Shown in pieces: positions 25,920-38,035 of a stretch of DNA of 64,000 nt; the stretch's first letter is position 1, and the number at the start of each line of letters is the position of its first letter. The stretch lies in the NCBI GenBank assembly GCA_904066235.2, contig CAJFCV020000003.1:3162001-3226000 (forward strand), read 5' to 3'. The notes under the pieces are model-generated. The model ran no database searches. It was not told where the DNA came from and saw only the letters and a list, made by a program, of their open reading frames with translations. Position numbers and translations under genes: made by a program. This DNA is from Bursaphelenchus xylophilus (taxonomy: Eukaryota; Nematoda; Chromadorea; Rhabditida; Aphelenchoididae).

Positions 25920-26420
25920 GAACCCACTATTTTCTCACCGAACTTCCCATAAACAAGACTCCGCCAAGCCAGCATCCAAGCTCAAGAAGCAAAAATATGA
26001 GTACCACGCAAAAACACCGCAAAAAATGCCCGTAATTAACCGCCACTTCCCGCCGACACCACCAATTTCTCCGGCCATTAAATTCGAAAACCTCAGGCCG
26101 TTTCTTGAACGGAAGAGGAGAATATGCAAAAAAAAGCGCGTTAGAGAGTGCGAAAAACCGATATCGACGAGTTTCGGTGGGGGCGCACGCTCTTTTCCCC
26201 TCCTCGCTGCATGCCTGCGGGCTTGCTGGGCCACATCTCTTATCTGCCCCATGAGACGGCTTTTTTTCGTGTTTCCTTTTTTGGGATGCTCCGTTTCTCT
26301 CGCCGTCTCTTCGGGAGATTTCGCTGGTCGGGGATTCCCTCGTTTCCGAGTACTTTTTGCTTTCGTATGGACATGTCAAAGACTTTCCGTTGGAGTTCTG
26401 TCTAGTTGTTAGCACTTTTT
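25920..26420. other. GC-rich intergenic island upstream of the peptidase genes
   Basis: Composition is clearly richer in G+C than the flanks, and open frames occur in several overlapping frames on both strands, as expected from composition alone. No family resemblance or splice-compatible structure was found. It ends ~500 bp upstream of the first aminopeptidase gene. Confidence 0.35.
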
Positions 26421-26900
26421 TCGTCCCGAACGGCCCCCCTTTCGGATGTGTTTTCATCAAAATTTCGGCAATATGTCAGCAGCTCAACAAGCGTTAGAAT
26501 TTGGAGTCTCTTCAGAAAGAGAGAAACGAGTATTACTTGGAATTCATTTTGTGGTCAACGAAACTCGGGGCAAATTTGGTTCGAAAGCATTATGTAGGAC
26601 GATGTATTACGAGTTTTTTTTGGGCAAGTTATGACTAAAATATTATAGAATGCAATCCAAAATTTCACTTGAATTTCCTCTAAATTACGACATGATACAG
26701 AACAAGGCATGTGAGTCATCATAAAAAATTCAGAGAAATCATTGGCCATTTTGATACAAGAAAAAGCACAAAGCAAATCTAACACACGAAGAATCGTCAG
26801 AAAGGCTAATTAACAGATCGCGTCTATGGTCATGAAGATGACTCAAGTTTCGGACTACAATGCAAAGAATAGCAGAGCGCTGAACAACTGTACAAAACAG

Positions 26901-26908
26901 TATATAAA
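26901..26908 (+). promoter_or_regulatory. TATA box of the first aminopeptidase gene
   Basis: TATATAAA lies 41 bp upstream of the ATG at 26942, consistent with a short 5' UTR and no trans-splicing, as often seen for abundantly expressed gut genes. Confidence 0.5.
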
Positions 26909-26941
26909 GCTGATTGATTCTATCGGATGACCTGAGACGAG

Positions 26942-29900
26942 ATGATCTTTGTGGTCTTGTTGCTAATTCCTTTGTCTGTGAGCTGCTTCAGCCATGGTAA
27001 ATGTTTTCCATATAGCTGCGCACGACCCTGTACAACTAAATCTGTCCACAACAAAGTTTTACATGTCTTACAAATCATTTTTACTTCGAATGAACCTCAG
27101 AACAAGGAAGTCCTTCTGTGGCATACGAGATTTTCGGTCTCCTGCTATACAGCTGTATTTTCTGTACAGAATATATTTTGAATTTATTACAGCTCTAAGA
27201 CAGCCCGATCATCTAAAATACACAAATGACAGTCTGCCCGATGACGTCAAGGTCTACCAATACGACCTCAAATTCACTCCGTATTTCAGCTACTACAACT
27301 ACAGTATCCCGGACGGTAAGAGCTTCCTTTTTCCCACAATTAATTTCAACATTACTGTACAGGGAAACAAGGAACATTCGATGGAGAAGTGGCCATTCAT
27401 TTCTCAGTCCTCGAAGTCTCATTTTCGATTGAGCTGAATGCTGGGGTAAATATTTTGTCAGTACATCTGCTATCAACTGAAAACCAACTTCATGTCACTG
27501 ATATCCGCAGAACCTTAGACGATCATATACTGATTTTTTCGGAAGAGGCACTTCAACCGAATGTTAATTACACCCTAAAATTTGTCTTCAACGGGCTGTT
27601 GCATAAGGCGGAAAATGCAGGCATATTTACCCACGAATACGTTGATAAATATGGGCATAATACGTAAGAGATCTGTTTGATTACATTGCTCTTCTTATTT
27701 ATGAAGTATTTTTTGTGAAATCAACAGTACATATATTCATTTCAGATCACTTTTGGCAACCCAGTTTGAAACGATTGCCGCCAGAGACGCATTCCCATGC
27801 TTCGACGATCCATTTTTCAAATCAAAATTCGTTGTATCGCTGGTACATCCCGTCAACTCCACAGCTTACAGTAACAGCAAACCTGTGAGCACAACGGTCT
27901 TAAAGTAAGTCCACAATAACATTGAATATCGAATACATCAGTGACAATCAAGCATTGACAAACTTTGAGCCTACTGTAGACCTTCCGACATACCTTTTCG
28001 CCTTTGCCATTGGAGATTTTGCCGAAGCTGTCACGAAATCCAAGAGAGGAGTTACGGTAGGTAGAACAATCAAGAATAACAGATTTTTTAAGATTCGGGC
28101 CATATCTACCATCGACAGCGATGGGTGTTTAAAGCGCTCTGCCGACTGGGCTGCGCAGTGTTTGGATATAATGGAGGAATTCGTCGATGTACCTTATCCT
28201 TTGGAAAAACTTGGTGAGTCTGCCAGGTATACCGTCTTTTGTTAATCATCCAAGATTACTGTATTTTTATTGGACCACCTTTTCAGACCATCTGGAAACA
28301 ATTGATCATTTTTCTGGTGGAATGGAAAACTTTGGGCTTATAACGTACAAAGATTATTTGACAACATACATCGACCAAACGCTGGACATTGAAGCCTACG
28401 GTGTTAGCGTGATTTGTCATGAGACTGCACACCTATGGTATAAAAAAGTTTTCATGCTTAGAACATGTTGTTTCAGGTTCGGTGATCTCGTGACAGGAAA
28501 ACGATGGGGCCTTGAATTTCTCCACGAGTCCTTCGCAACGTACTTTGAATATGAAGCGACCAAGAAAGTCGACTCTTTCTTCTATAACGCCGTGAGATGC
28601 TGAAAAGGCTTAAAAAAGTTTTTTAGGAACTTTCTCAAGCCAAATTTGCAATGGAATTACCATACCATGTGAGGGAAAAGAATCATCCAATCGCTGACGA
28701 AATTAGTCGTTTTGACAGTAAGTAAAGCAAGATTATGCTTATTTACGCCTGCGCTTAGAGATTACATACGACGTTGGCGCGCATTTGCTCTACAATATTG
28801 CCACTCTTACTGGAGAAAACTTCACGAAAGCGTTGAAAATTTATCAGGAGCGTTTTGCCTACCAAACTGTCGATCTGGACGACCTTCTTCAAGTCTTTGA
28901 CGAGGTATATTTTACTACGATAAGCATGGCATTGTAATATAATTGAAGTTTAATAGGTTAATCTACAACTTTATAGCTGTACGGCAGTATCTTCATGGGC
29001 AACCTCAAATTTTCCGATGTAATGAAAGAGTTCTTCACCGTTACCGGCGTCCCGACGATCAACATCACGCTGACTGAGACCGGCGATTATTCGGTTCAAC
29101 AGGTTCCGAACGAGAATGGAAAGTCCTGGAATGTACCGTTGATATATTATGATATTGCCACCAACGAAACACATTTCCACCTTGTTCCAGCAAGTTCAAA
29201 GGCACCGTCGACCTTCTCTGGAGATCGTCAGTATCTTTTTAACCCAACGCTTAGTATGTTCGCCGAGGTTAACATTGAAAGTTCCGTATGGGATAAGACC
29301 TTGGCCAACAACTCGTTTGGGGTGCTGTCAGGACTTCAGCAATTGTCTGTCTTGCTGCAAATCGCAAGAGCGGACGCTGCAAGAGCCGAGAAAGTGTTAA
29401 CGGAGCATGCCAAGTCGACCAATTCTATCGTTTATCCAACACTACCCTTTGCTCTAGAAAGATATTTGGTAATCATTTACAAATAGAACAAGATTCAAGC
29501 TTTTTTAGTAATTTGCTTTGCTTTTCAGAGACAACAGCGCGCTGATACAACTCTACTGGAAGCCTTGTTGGAAAAATTCGACTTTACGGCAACTGTCGAG
29601 AACAGGTAAATACATCAATCTTCACTATGTAATGCAACTTACAAGCATGGCGAAGTTGTTAGAACCAACCAAAAACTATTTTTTCAGAGTTTTCGGTAAA
29701 TTTGTCTTGGCACCGGCCGTTCGTCACAAGATTCCACACATTGTAAATACGACCCAACAACTGTTCGATAATTTCGTCAAGGATTGCGCTCCAGGAGAAG
29801 ACGTGAGTAAGTGCACACAGTAAGTTTTAAAGGCCTATATCTAATTCACTTCAGGATTCCACCGGAATTCCGTCCAGCGGTGTACTTGCAAGGGAGCACA

Positions 29901-30044
29901 ACCGAGGATGGAGCCAACTTTCTGCAAGACTACAAGAAACGAATCATGTCTCATAAGCTTGTGAAATTCTTGAGGCCGGAATGGAAACGGCTAGATGGAG
30001 TGCTACGAGTAGAAAAACCATGTCAATCTCATTTCTCGGGATAA
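26942..30044 (+). CDS. Secreted M1-family zinc aminopeptidase, paralogue 1
   Basis: Fourteen exons join in frame to 755 residues: 26942-26996, 27193-27315, 27363-27663, 27746-27904, 27942-28056, 28093-28213, 28287-28437, 28477-28591, 28627-28717, 28759-28904, 28977-29468, 29529-29605, 29688-29819, 29855-30044. A signal peptide (MIFVVLLLIPLSVSCFS) opens the protein, followed by the M1 N-terminal domain, a GGMEN exopeptidase motif (~302-306), and HETAHLW with zinc ligands His336, His340 and Glu359 (HEXXH, 18 residues, E). The catalytic Tyr is probably in ITYDVGAHLL. The 'NEGFA' seen in most M1 enzymes reads HESFA here. The protein is shorter than typical M1 peptidases (~900-1000) and has no transmembrane anchor. 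The predicted role is removal of N-terminal residues from extracellular or gut peptides. Confidence 0.9.
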
Positions 30045-30146
30045 ACGAACTAAGTTTTGACGATCTTACAACGGAACGTATCAGATTTTAAAAATAATGA
30101 CGATTGTTATGTATAATATCTTCGATCGTATGAATGAACCCATGAA

Positions 30147-30152
30147 AATAAA
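30147..30152 (+). terminator. Poly(A) signal of aminopeptidase 1
   Basis: AATAAA occurs 103 bp after the stop codon, between paralogues 1 and 2. Confidence 0.55.
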
Positions 30153-30420
30153 GTATACGTTGACTAATGAAAAAGAATAGTAACGTGATATTCTTGTTTG
30201 AAGCAAGATGAATGTACAGGCCACATAAACGATGACACAGATCTCATGAACAAGTCAAAACAAAACAAAGAGAAAATTACAAAACAATCAAAGAATCTGT
30301 GTTCACACTCAAAAAGGACGCTAATTAACAGTGATTTCATTTATACATCTGAGTGATGAAAATGCAAACGTTCATCATCAACATGCAGATTGTTCAAAAC
30401 CAATTCATTCAGCAAAAGCG

Positions 30421-33337
30421 ATGGCCAAGAGGACGCTGCTGATTTCATTTCTTCTTACTGTAATTGGAATATGCTATTCTCAAGGTAGGTTTTCGATTTT
30501 GGACTTTTGAATTCTATTACGCTTAAGGATTTGATCGAAGACGTAATGTGATACAAACCAACGACAGTCTCCCTCATAACGTCGAGGTTTATCAATACGA
30601 CCTCAAATTGACGCCGTATTTCAACTACTACAACTACAGTATCCCAGAGGGTAGGAAAATAAGTTTGTTTTTAAAAAACACCTTGCTACTTTCCAGGAAA
30701 ACAAGGCAAATTTGAAGGCGAAGTCTCTATTCATTTTTCCGTTATAAATTCGACTAGAGCGATTGAGATAAACAGCAAAGTGGACAGCGACTTCTTGGAT
30801 ATAAGTATATTCTCAACAGATAGACTTGCAATTTACAGCAGATCCAAAAATTATGAAGGGGATCATGAAATAATTCGCTCGTTCTACATGCTCGAACCCG
30901 GAATAAATTATACATTAAATATTTTGTTCAGCGGTCTGATACATAAACCTGATTATGGAGGCATCTACTCGTACGAATACGTCGATAAACATGGAAGAAA
31001 TACGTAAGTTTCAAGGGACCAAAATCCTAGTCTGATATCAGTTTCACCCACTTTTTATACACTCTTGATATTTCAGCGCCCTTTTGTCAACGCAATTCCA
31101 AAGTATTCAAGCCAGAGAAGCGTTTCCATGCTTTGATGATCCCTTCTTCAAATCGAAATTTGTCTTGTCGCTTGTGCATCCAATAAACTCGACAGCGTAC
31201 AGTAATGCCAAAGTAAAAAGCGTGTCGCGCTTGAAGTAAGGACACTTTACAAAAAAAATAAAGAACATTTTTGAAAACGAAATGCATCTTTTTTAGCGAT
31301 AACCAAGCTCTGACAGTTTTTGAGCCTTCGGCGAAGATGCCAACCTATCTGTTCGCCTTTGCCATTGGAGATCTTGCAGAGACTGTAGTAAATTCAACGC
31401 GAGGAGTCACGGTAAGTACAAATCCTGCCTAACTGACTTGTTCAAGGTGCGGTCCATATCCATCGCCGACAATGACGGACGACTAGATAACGCTGCGAAA
31501 TGGGCGGCTAAATCGTTGGATTACATGGAAGACTATTTGGGGATACCATATCCTCTTGACAAGCTTGGTAAACGTTTTTTCTGGGTAAACGAAAATGAGT
31601 TATTTCTAGATCATATAGAGACAATTGAGCACGCTGTTGGCGCAATGGAGAACTTTGGACTAGCAACGTACAGAGATCAGTTGACAACCTTAATCGACAA
31701 TGAACTAATTCAGGAGGCAGAAAATAATGCAGTGATATGTCATGAAACTGCCCACCAATGGTATCTTCCAATTCCCTTTAATTAAATATCCTCCTGCTGA
31801 TCTCATTGACAAATTTTAGGTTTGGAAACTTGGTGACGAACAAGAGATGGGGCCTAGAATTTCTTCACGAAGCCTTTGCAGTCTACTTCCAGTTCGAAAT
31901 TACCAAACAACTTGCATCCGTCCAATACTATGGAGTAAGTCGGAAAGCTCATATGCTAATTTTCTAGGAACTTTTCCACGTAAGATCGGCGGCGGTAAAC
32001 ACACCAACGTTCGTTGACAAACACAAGCATCCAATCGCCAATAACCAAAGTTATTTTGATGGTAAGTGAAAACACTGAATCCAAAGCATCTTTTACAGGA
32101 GTCACTTATTATGCTGGTGGCCAATTGATTTACAATATAGCCACACTAACAGGAGAAAACTTCAAGAAAGCGTTGACCCTCTATCAAAAGCGATACGCGT
32201 TTCGAAACGCGGATCTGGACAATCTGCTTGAAATATTTGACGAAGTACGTAGAGTACTTACAAAATCAAACATGTTAATTGTAGGTCTGCGGTAACAACT
32301 TTCTGGGCGGCCATAAATTCTCTAGCATAATGCGGACCTTCTTTGTCAAAGGTGGACTCCCCCAAATCCGTATCACCTTAGCCGCTAATGGGGATTACCT
32401 TTTTGTGCAAAAGAGAAGCAGTGAGGAGGACGGTTGGAACGTCCCACTCATCTACTACGATCTTGACACTAACGAGACGCTTTACCATCTACTGCCCAAA
32501 TCAGAATTTTCAACTTTGCCGGGCAATCGGCGATATCTCTTCAACCCGGCCCACAGTATGTATGCCGACGTTTTCATAGATGAGTCTGTTTGGGAAAAAA
32601 CATTAGCTAATAACACGTTTGGAAAGTTGTCTGGTATTCAACAACTGTCAGTTCTACATCATCTTCTTAAGAAAAGTGAACAAAGGGCCGTTAAGGTGTT
32701 GAAAGAGCACGCAAAAAGCATCAACAGCATAGTGTATCCGACCCTGCCAGCGGCCATAACGACGTTAAAGAGGGTGAGTCTTCAAACTGCTACACTTAAT
32801 CAACAACTAAATTGCGCATTTAGATCAACCCCACCTTGTTGGAGGCCTTATTAGAAAAGTTTGACTTCACTCCAACAATTGAGAATAGGTAATAAACCAT
32901 TGATACTCCATTACTGAATTTTTTTGGTGCCGCCGATTTCATTCCGGCGACTTTCCGGAAGGACTAGTAACTATAATAGACGAAATTTTTTTCAGAATTT
33001 TCGCGCAAGCTCTCTTGGTACTTGGCGTTCACCACAGGTTTCCGCATATTGTAAACGGGGCTCAGAAACTTTTCGATCAATTTATCATAGACTGTGCTCC
33101 AGGAAAAGACGTCAGTGCGTGCACACAGTAAGCATTCTAACATGTTAGTACATAAAGTAATGGTTTAGAATTCCACCTGAATTTCGTCCGGCTGTCTACT
33201 TCCAAGGAACGAAAACTGAAACAGGTGTCGACTTTCTACAAGACTACGAGAAGCGAGTAAAATCTCACAAACTCGCAAAATTTTTGACACCGGAACTGAA
33301 ACGGCTAAATACTGTGCGAAAATACCGAGCTGCATAG
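30421..33337 (+). CDS. Secreted M1-family zinc aminopeptidase, paralogue 2
   Basis: Fourteen exons with the same positions and phases as paralogue 1 give 749 residues: 30421-30484, 30528-30650, 30697-31003, 31077-31235, 31297-31411, 31447-31567, 31610-31760, 31820-31934, 31968-32061, 32099-32244, 32285-32773, 32824-32888, 32996-33127, 33169-33337. The signal peptide is MAKRTLLISFLLTVIGICYS. It is the only one of the three to keep the canonical GAMEN motif; the zinc site is HETAHQW followed by HEAFA. The putative catalytic Tyr lies in VTYYAGGQLI. The identical intron layout and 377 bp spacing to the previous stop codon show a local tandem duplication. No TATA box is obvious within 60 bp of the ATG. 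Confidence 0.9.
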
Positions 33338-33400
33338 ATCACGGGGAGAGACCAATAAGTCCGCCCGCTTTTCAATGGAAACATTAATATTTTTTAAGCC

Positions 33401-33406
33401 AATAAA
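33401..33406 (+). terminator. Poly(A) signal of aminopeptidase 2
   Basis: AATAAA occurs 64 bp after the stop codon at 33337. Confidence 0.55.
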
Positions 33407-33649
33407 TTCATCCATCATCCACCTATGTCGTCAACAATACTTTTCTAACCCTCAAGAGAAACACATTTCGTAAAATTTCGGAATGTCATTCAGTAAAACC
33501 ACTGAAATCCCCGAAATCAAAATAATTATTGTACAAAAGGGGGACTACGCACAAAAGGATTTTTACTATGAAATTTACATTGTTTAGAGTCCAAAGAAGT
33601 TTTGAAGCATTTCAAATAGGACTCAAAGGAACACAAAAGAGTTTAGCCA

Positions 33650-33656
33650 TATAAAA
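33650..33656 (+). promoter_or_regulatory. TATA box of aminopeptidase 3
   Basis: TATAAAA lies 38 bp upstream of the ATG at 33688, at almost the same distance as in paralogue 1. Confidence 0.5.
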
Positions 33657-33687
33657 AGCGGCTGGAGGTTTGGTAGACGACGCGAAA

Positions 33688-36461
33688 ATGAGGGTCACAG
33701 TATTACTCACATTTCTTTGTATAGCTGTCTGCTCAAATGGGTCAGTTAAACTCGATGCAAATTCAAATTCACCAATTGGCAGCACCGATGACAGTCTGCC
33801 ACATGACGTCGTCGTACATCAATATGATCTAAAATTTACTCCGTATTTCAATTTTTCGGAATATAGATTTCCAGAAGGTAAGCATTGTATGTACTGTCTT
33901 AGTCATTTCAATAGAACAACGCAACACATTCGATGGAGACGCTGCAATTACCTTCTCCGTCTTAAAGACGACGTTTCGAGTGGAACTGACTTCAGCCGTT
34001 AATTTGTTGTCTACAGCACTACTACTAAAAGGACAGTCGCTCCGCATAACGACTATTGAGCATAGAGAGAACAACCACACAATCATCAATGCGGATAAAG
34101 CTCTGCAGCCAGACTTAAACTACACTCTGAGATTCGAGTTTAACGGTATAATTAACAGGCCGAAATACGGAGCAATATACGCCAAGGACTACGTTGATAA
34201 GTCAGGAAATGCAACGTATGATGATAAAACAAAGACTAATATATAAAATTTCAGATCCCTTTTAGGAACACACTTTGAAGCCATACTTGCAAGAGAAGCT
34301 TTCCCCTGTTTTGACGATCCCTACTTCAAGTCAATATTTGTGTTAACTCTTGTCCACCCATTGGGATCAAAAGCATACAGTAATGCAAAACCCGCACAAT
34401 CGGCAAAGAAGAAGTAGGTTCTCAAAGATAATGTCTAACATAATGTTTCAGCGGTCAACAATCAGTCACAACTTTTGAGCCGTCCGTCAAAATGCCGACT
34501 TACTTATTTGCATTTGGCATCGGCGACCTGGCCGAAAGCAGTACCAAGAGCAAGCGAGGGGTGGCTGTAAGACGGCCATACGCTAACACGCATTCGATTT
34601 TAGATCCGCACCTTAGCTAGCAGAAATAGCACTGGCAGATTAGACCAATCGGCTATATGGGCTGCAAAATGTTTGGACATAATGGAAGACACGTTGAAAG
34701 TAAACTACCCCATGGATAAGCTAGGTAAACAAAACTTTTAAATGGTAAATATCGTATGAATCACAGAACATTACGAGACAATGGAACATATTGCCGGTGG
34801 AATGGAGAATTTTGGATTCATCATATACCAAAACAGCTTAACCAGTTATATCGACAATGATATTAACTCGGAATGCGGACGGGCAGCGGTAATTTGCCAC
34901 GAAACGGCACATCAATGGTAAGCGAAGAACAGCTTAAAAACAGATCTCCAGGTTTGGTGATTTGGTAACTGGTAAAAGATGGGGTCTTGAGTTCCTTCAT
35001 GAAGCTTTCGCAACGTATTTTCAATGGGAAGCAACCAAACAAATAGATCAATTTTCGTACAGTATTGTATGTTTTCATTTCTCATACAAAGATTATTTAA
35101 CCGTCTAGGAATACTCGACAATCCTTCACGCTGCAGATTCGCGTAACATCTCACAACAAGAAAATCATCCAATCGCTGATAATATCAGCCGCTTCGACGG
35201 TAAGACCACTTAAAGAAACGTTAAAGTTGTACTCCAGATGTCACGTATTCGGTTGGGGCACACCTTTTGAGAACAATACAATCTATTACCGGTGAGAACT
35301 TCACAATTGCCTTAACCAATTACCAAAAGAAGTATTCATTCCAAAACGCCGATCTTGATTCTTTACTCGGCATCTTCGATGAGGCAAGTTTTTTGAACGA
35401 AAAAATTTATTAATTTTTCTCTTAGATTTACCAAGACCGCTTTCTGGGAAATCATAGATTTTCGCTTGTAATGAGCGACTACTTTACATACACGGGTTTG
35501 CCAACCATTGAAGTGACGTTATCAGACAACGGTGACTACATGGTGCGGCAAACTTCGAAAGGAAAACAGTGGGATGTCCCAGTCATCTTCTTTGACATTG
35601 ATAACAAAATTCAATACGTTCATTTAATTCCAAGGAACGCCACCACCTTTTCAACGTTTACTGGAAGTCGCAATTATCTATTTAATCCCGGACTTTCAAT
35701 GTTTGCTGACGTCTACGTTGACGACACAGTATGGGATAAAATCTTGTCATGTAACACCATAACAAAGTTATCGGGACTCCACCAACTTTCGATAGTAGCA
35801 ATGCTCTCAAGATCTAATCCGGAAAAGGCTGCCAAATTTGTCCACGATCTGGCGAACCTAAACAACCCAATTTACCCGACCTTGTACGAGCTGCTTTTTA
35901 CGTTGTCTAATGACGTAAGTTCACGCCCGACTTCAAGCGAAAGGCAACTGCACCAAAAAATAATTGCTGCGTTGGCCAAAAAGTTTGACACAAAGCCAAC
36001 AATAGAAAACAGGTAAAAAACTGATCCGACCTTTCATAACCAAGCGGATAATTCAGGGTTTTGGGCAGGTCTTTGCTACAACTTGGAGTTCGTGAAGAAG
36101 TCCCCGAAGCCGTTGTAATTGTGAAAAAATTATTCGACCAGTTCATTGTCGATTGTGGACCAGGCAAAGAGGTCACCAATTGCACACAGTAGGTTCATAT
36201 AAAAATTTTTACTTAAAAATCCCACTGCTTAGGATTCCTCCAGAGTTTCGGGTAGCGATATTTTTATATGGCAAACAGACACCTGCAGGAGAGAAGTTCT
36301 TGATAGACTATTTGCAACGACTCCAGAAGAGCCCTGCTGCCGACGCATTAAAACCCGAAATAGGCAGAATTCTAGCTGTTGCTTCTCCTCAGCCGTCAAG
36401 GGAAAAACTTTACCACAGCCCCAAAACGACATTTTTAACCCAGGAGTTTATAAAGATCTGA
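33688..36461 (+). CDS. Secreted M1-family zinc aminopeptidase, paralogue 3
   Basis: Twelve exons give 778 residues: 33688-33877, 33915-34215, 34255-34413, 34452-34566, 34604-34724, 34767-34917, 34952-35066, 35109-35199, 35238-35383, 35426-36012, 36057-36188, 36233-36461. The signal peptide is MRVTVLLTFLCIAVCS. Motifs are GGMEN, HETAHQW and HEAFA. Relative to paralogues 1 and 2 it lacks the first intron and the intron after the conserved 'YPTL' block, where ~14 extra residues are read through instead. The intron after 35383 uses a GC donor (GCAAGT). A start at 33670 upstream is also in frame, but the one chosen begins directly with the signal peptide. The C-terminal ~30 residues are unlike those of the other two. 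Confidence 0.88.
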
Positions 36462-36466
36462 AACAA

Positions 36467-36472
36467 AATAAA
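36467..36472 (+). terminator. Poly(A) signal of aminopeptidase 3, six bases after the stop
   Basis: AATAAA begins only six bases after the TGA at 36459-36461. The 3' UTR would be extremely short and the signal lies in the 91 bp that separate this gene from the convergent gene on the other strand. Confidence 0.5.
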
Positions 36473-36552
36473 TATGCTTATCAGCTACAACATGAGATTG
36501 TAAAGATTAACTAGCCCGTACTCTGATAAAATTACAATAACGAAAGCCGACG

Positions 36553-37081
36553 TTAGCTTTGTTGTTCCACCGTTAGTTCATACACAGGTTTCTGTTCATC
36601 TTCTACCGTAACAACCGGAGGTACAAAGCCCTCAGGAAGGCGACAGACGGTTAATTTGTGGTGAATCTTCTCTGGCGGTAACAAAGTCACTGAAACGGCA
36701 AAATCGTTACCTTCACGCGAACTGTTACATCATCGTCGCGCAAGAATAAACCTACTGCAATCAGTTCGAAGACTGTCAGTGCCTCTTGGGCGTTCGTTGT
36801 ACTTTTCCCAGAAACAAAGGCCAATTACCAAGACGATAATGAGGAATGTGGCCACAAACATCAAGCTAAAAAATAAAAAAATAAAATCCTGTGTATATAG
36901 CTGATTAATGGTCAAAAAGAATGCCTTACTCCCAAGATGTAGTCGACATTCTGGTTCGAATTTGGTCATAGTTCCGTTGGACGTCAGTTTCATTATACGA
37001 AAATGGCTTATTAGCTGAGAATGCTATCGTCAAATCCAAGATTATTGCAATTGAGAAAATGAACAGAGATCTTGATGACAT
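36553..37081 (-). CDS. Small single-pass membrane protein, unknown function
   Basis: Three exons (36930-37081, 36756-36865, 36553-36689) join in phase to 132 residues. The protein starts with a signal peptide-like stretch (MSSRSLFIFSIAIILDL), a ~35-residue polar segment, one strong transmembrane helix (LMFVATFLIIVLVIGLCFW), then a ~65-residue cytoplasmic tail (CRLPEGFVPPVVTVE) by the positive-inside rule. I do not recognise a family. The evidence that it is real is three consecutive exons with consensus donors and acceptors, a continuous frame and a coherent type I topology. It converges on the third peptidase gene, with 91 bp between stop codons. Confidence 0.6.
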
Positions 37082-38035
37082 TTTTTCTAAATTTCTAAAA
37101 AATCATAAACTTCACGTTCAAAACTCGAAACGCGGACTTCACGCAACACCACAATAAAGCAATAAAAACAAAAAAATCGAAACCCTTCGATTGAAAAAAC
37201 AAACATTTGGGAACACTTTTGTTCACCACATTGTGGCAATTGACTTCACAATTACCCAATTAGAAAAGATTTCAAACCTGAAACACCGAATTTACCCGGT
37301 CTTTATAAACCCAGCTCATCGCTCATCGCGCTGTTCGCCTAAGACAGGTGTAACACCGTTCTTCCCGTGCATTGGGCGTTTGGTTTTGTAGACCCAAATT
37401 TTGGAGTGCAAATTGATTGGGAAAAACCCCGGCGGAAATTTACAAGGGCATTAGAGGATAGTTCGGGGAATTGGGTCCGGTTTGATCTAACACCCCCACA
37501 CCCATTCGATTGACTTTGATTGAACCCCCGCTTGAGCTGATTGAGTCGAGTTGGAAAAGTCAGTAATGTTTGGGAAACGCGGTTTGTTGTGTTGTAATCA
37601 TTTCCTTTTTCAGCAGGAAATTCCAATGACGTTTCAGAGGTTAAACAAAGTGCAGTTATCAACAAGGTCGCCAAAGTGTTGTCGGAAGTTGTTTGCAAGC
37701 CTACAAATAACAACTAAACCCTAAAGTCACTGCATGTGCATGAGATGAATTCACTGAATTATCCCCTAAACTTCTAAAAATCATCAATTTTCAGACCAAA
37801 AATTTCTCTTGATTTATGAAAAATTGTGGTGTTTGTCGACGATAATGTTACTTAATCATCCTTAATGACCATGAAAATCGACATGGTTGTAAACAGAAAC
37901 CTTTTTTGAGATGTCTTCGAAAAGGGAAAAAACAAAAAAATCAGCTAAAATTCTGAATTTTTAGGTAATAAGACAACAAGAAATAGCAGTAACTACTACC
38001 CAAGGGTTATGTACAACCTTTATTACCCGTAGTCC
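37082..38035. other. Intergenic stretch between small membrane protein and pseudokinase
   Basis: A minus-strand open frame near 37339-37713 has no ATG and no clear partner exons, so it is not called. A minus-strand TATAAA-like word near 37300 could belong to the promoter of the small membrane protein gene. Nothing else is recognised. Confidence 0.4.

Larger units (their letters stand above)
20905..26900. other. Intergenic region between aex-3 and the aminopeptidase cluster
   Basis: No gene is supported. The region holds repeat fragments (21060-21400, 22270-22490), the inverted-repeat element at 22489-23516, long AT-rich tracts, and a GC-rich island near 25920-26420 whose open frames on both strands look non-coding. 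The aex-3 promoter should lie in its first kilobase, and the peptidase promoter at its end. Confidence 0.55.

Noticed and set aside
37339..37713. A 124-codon minus-strand open frame with a hydrophobic start
   Set aside because: It opens at a TTG with no ATG. An acceptor precedes it but no upstream exon or clear donor was found.
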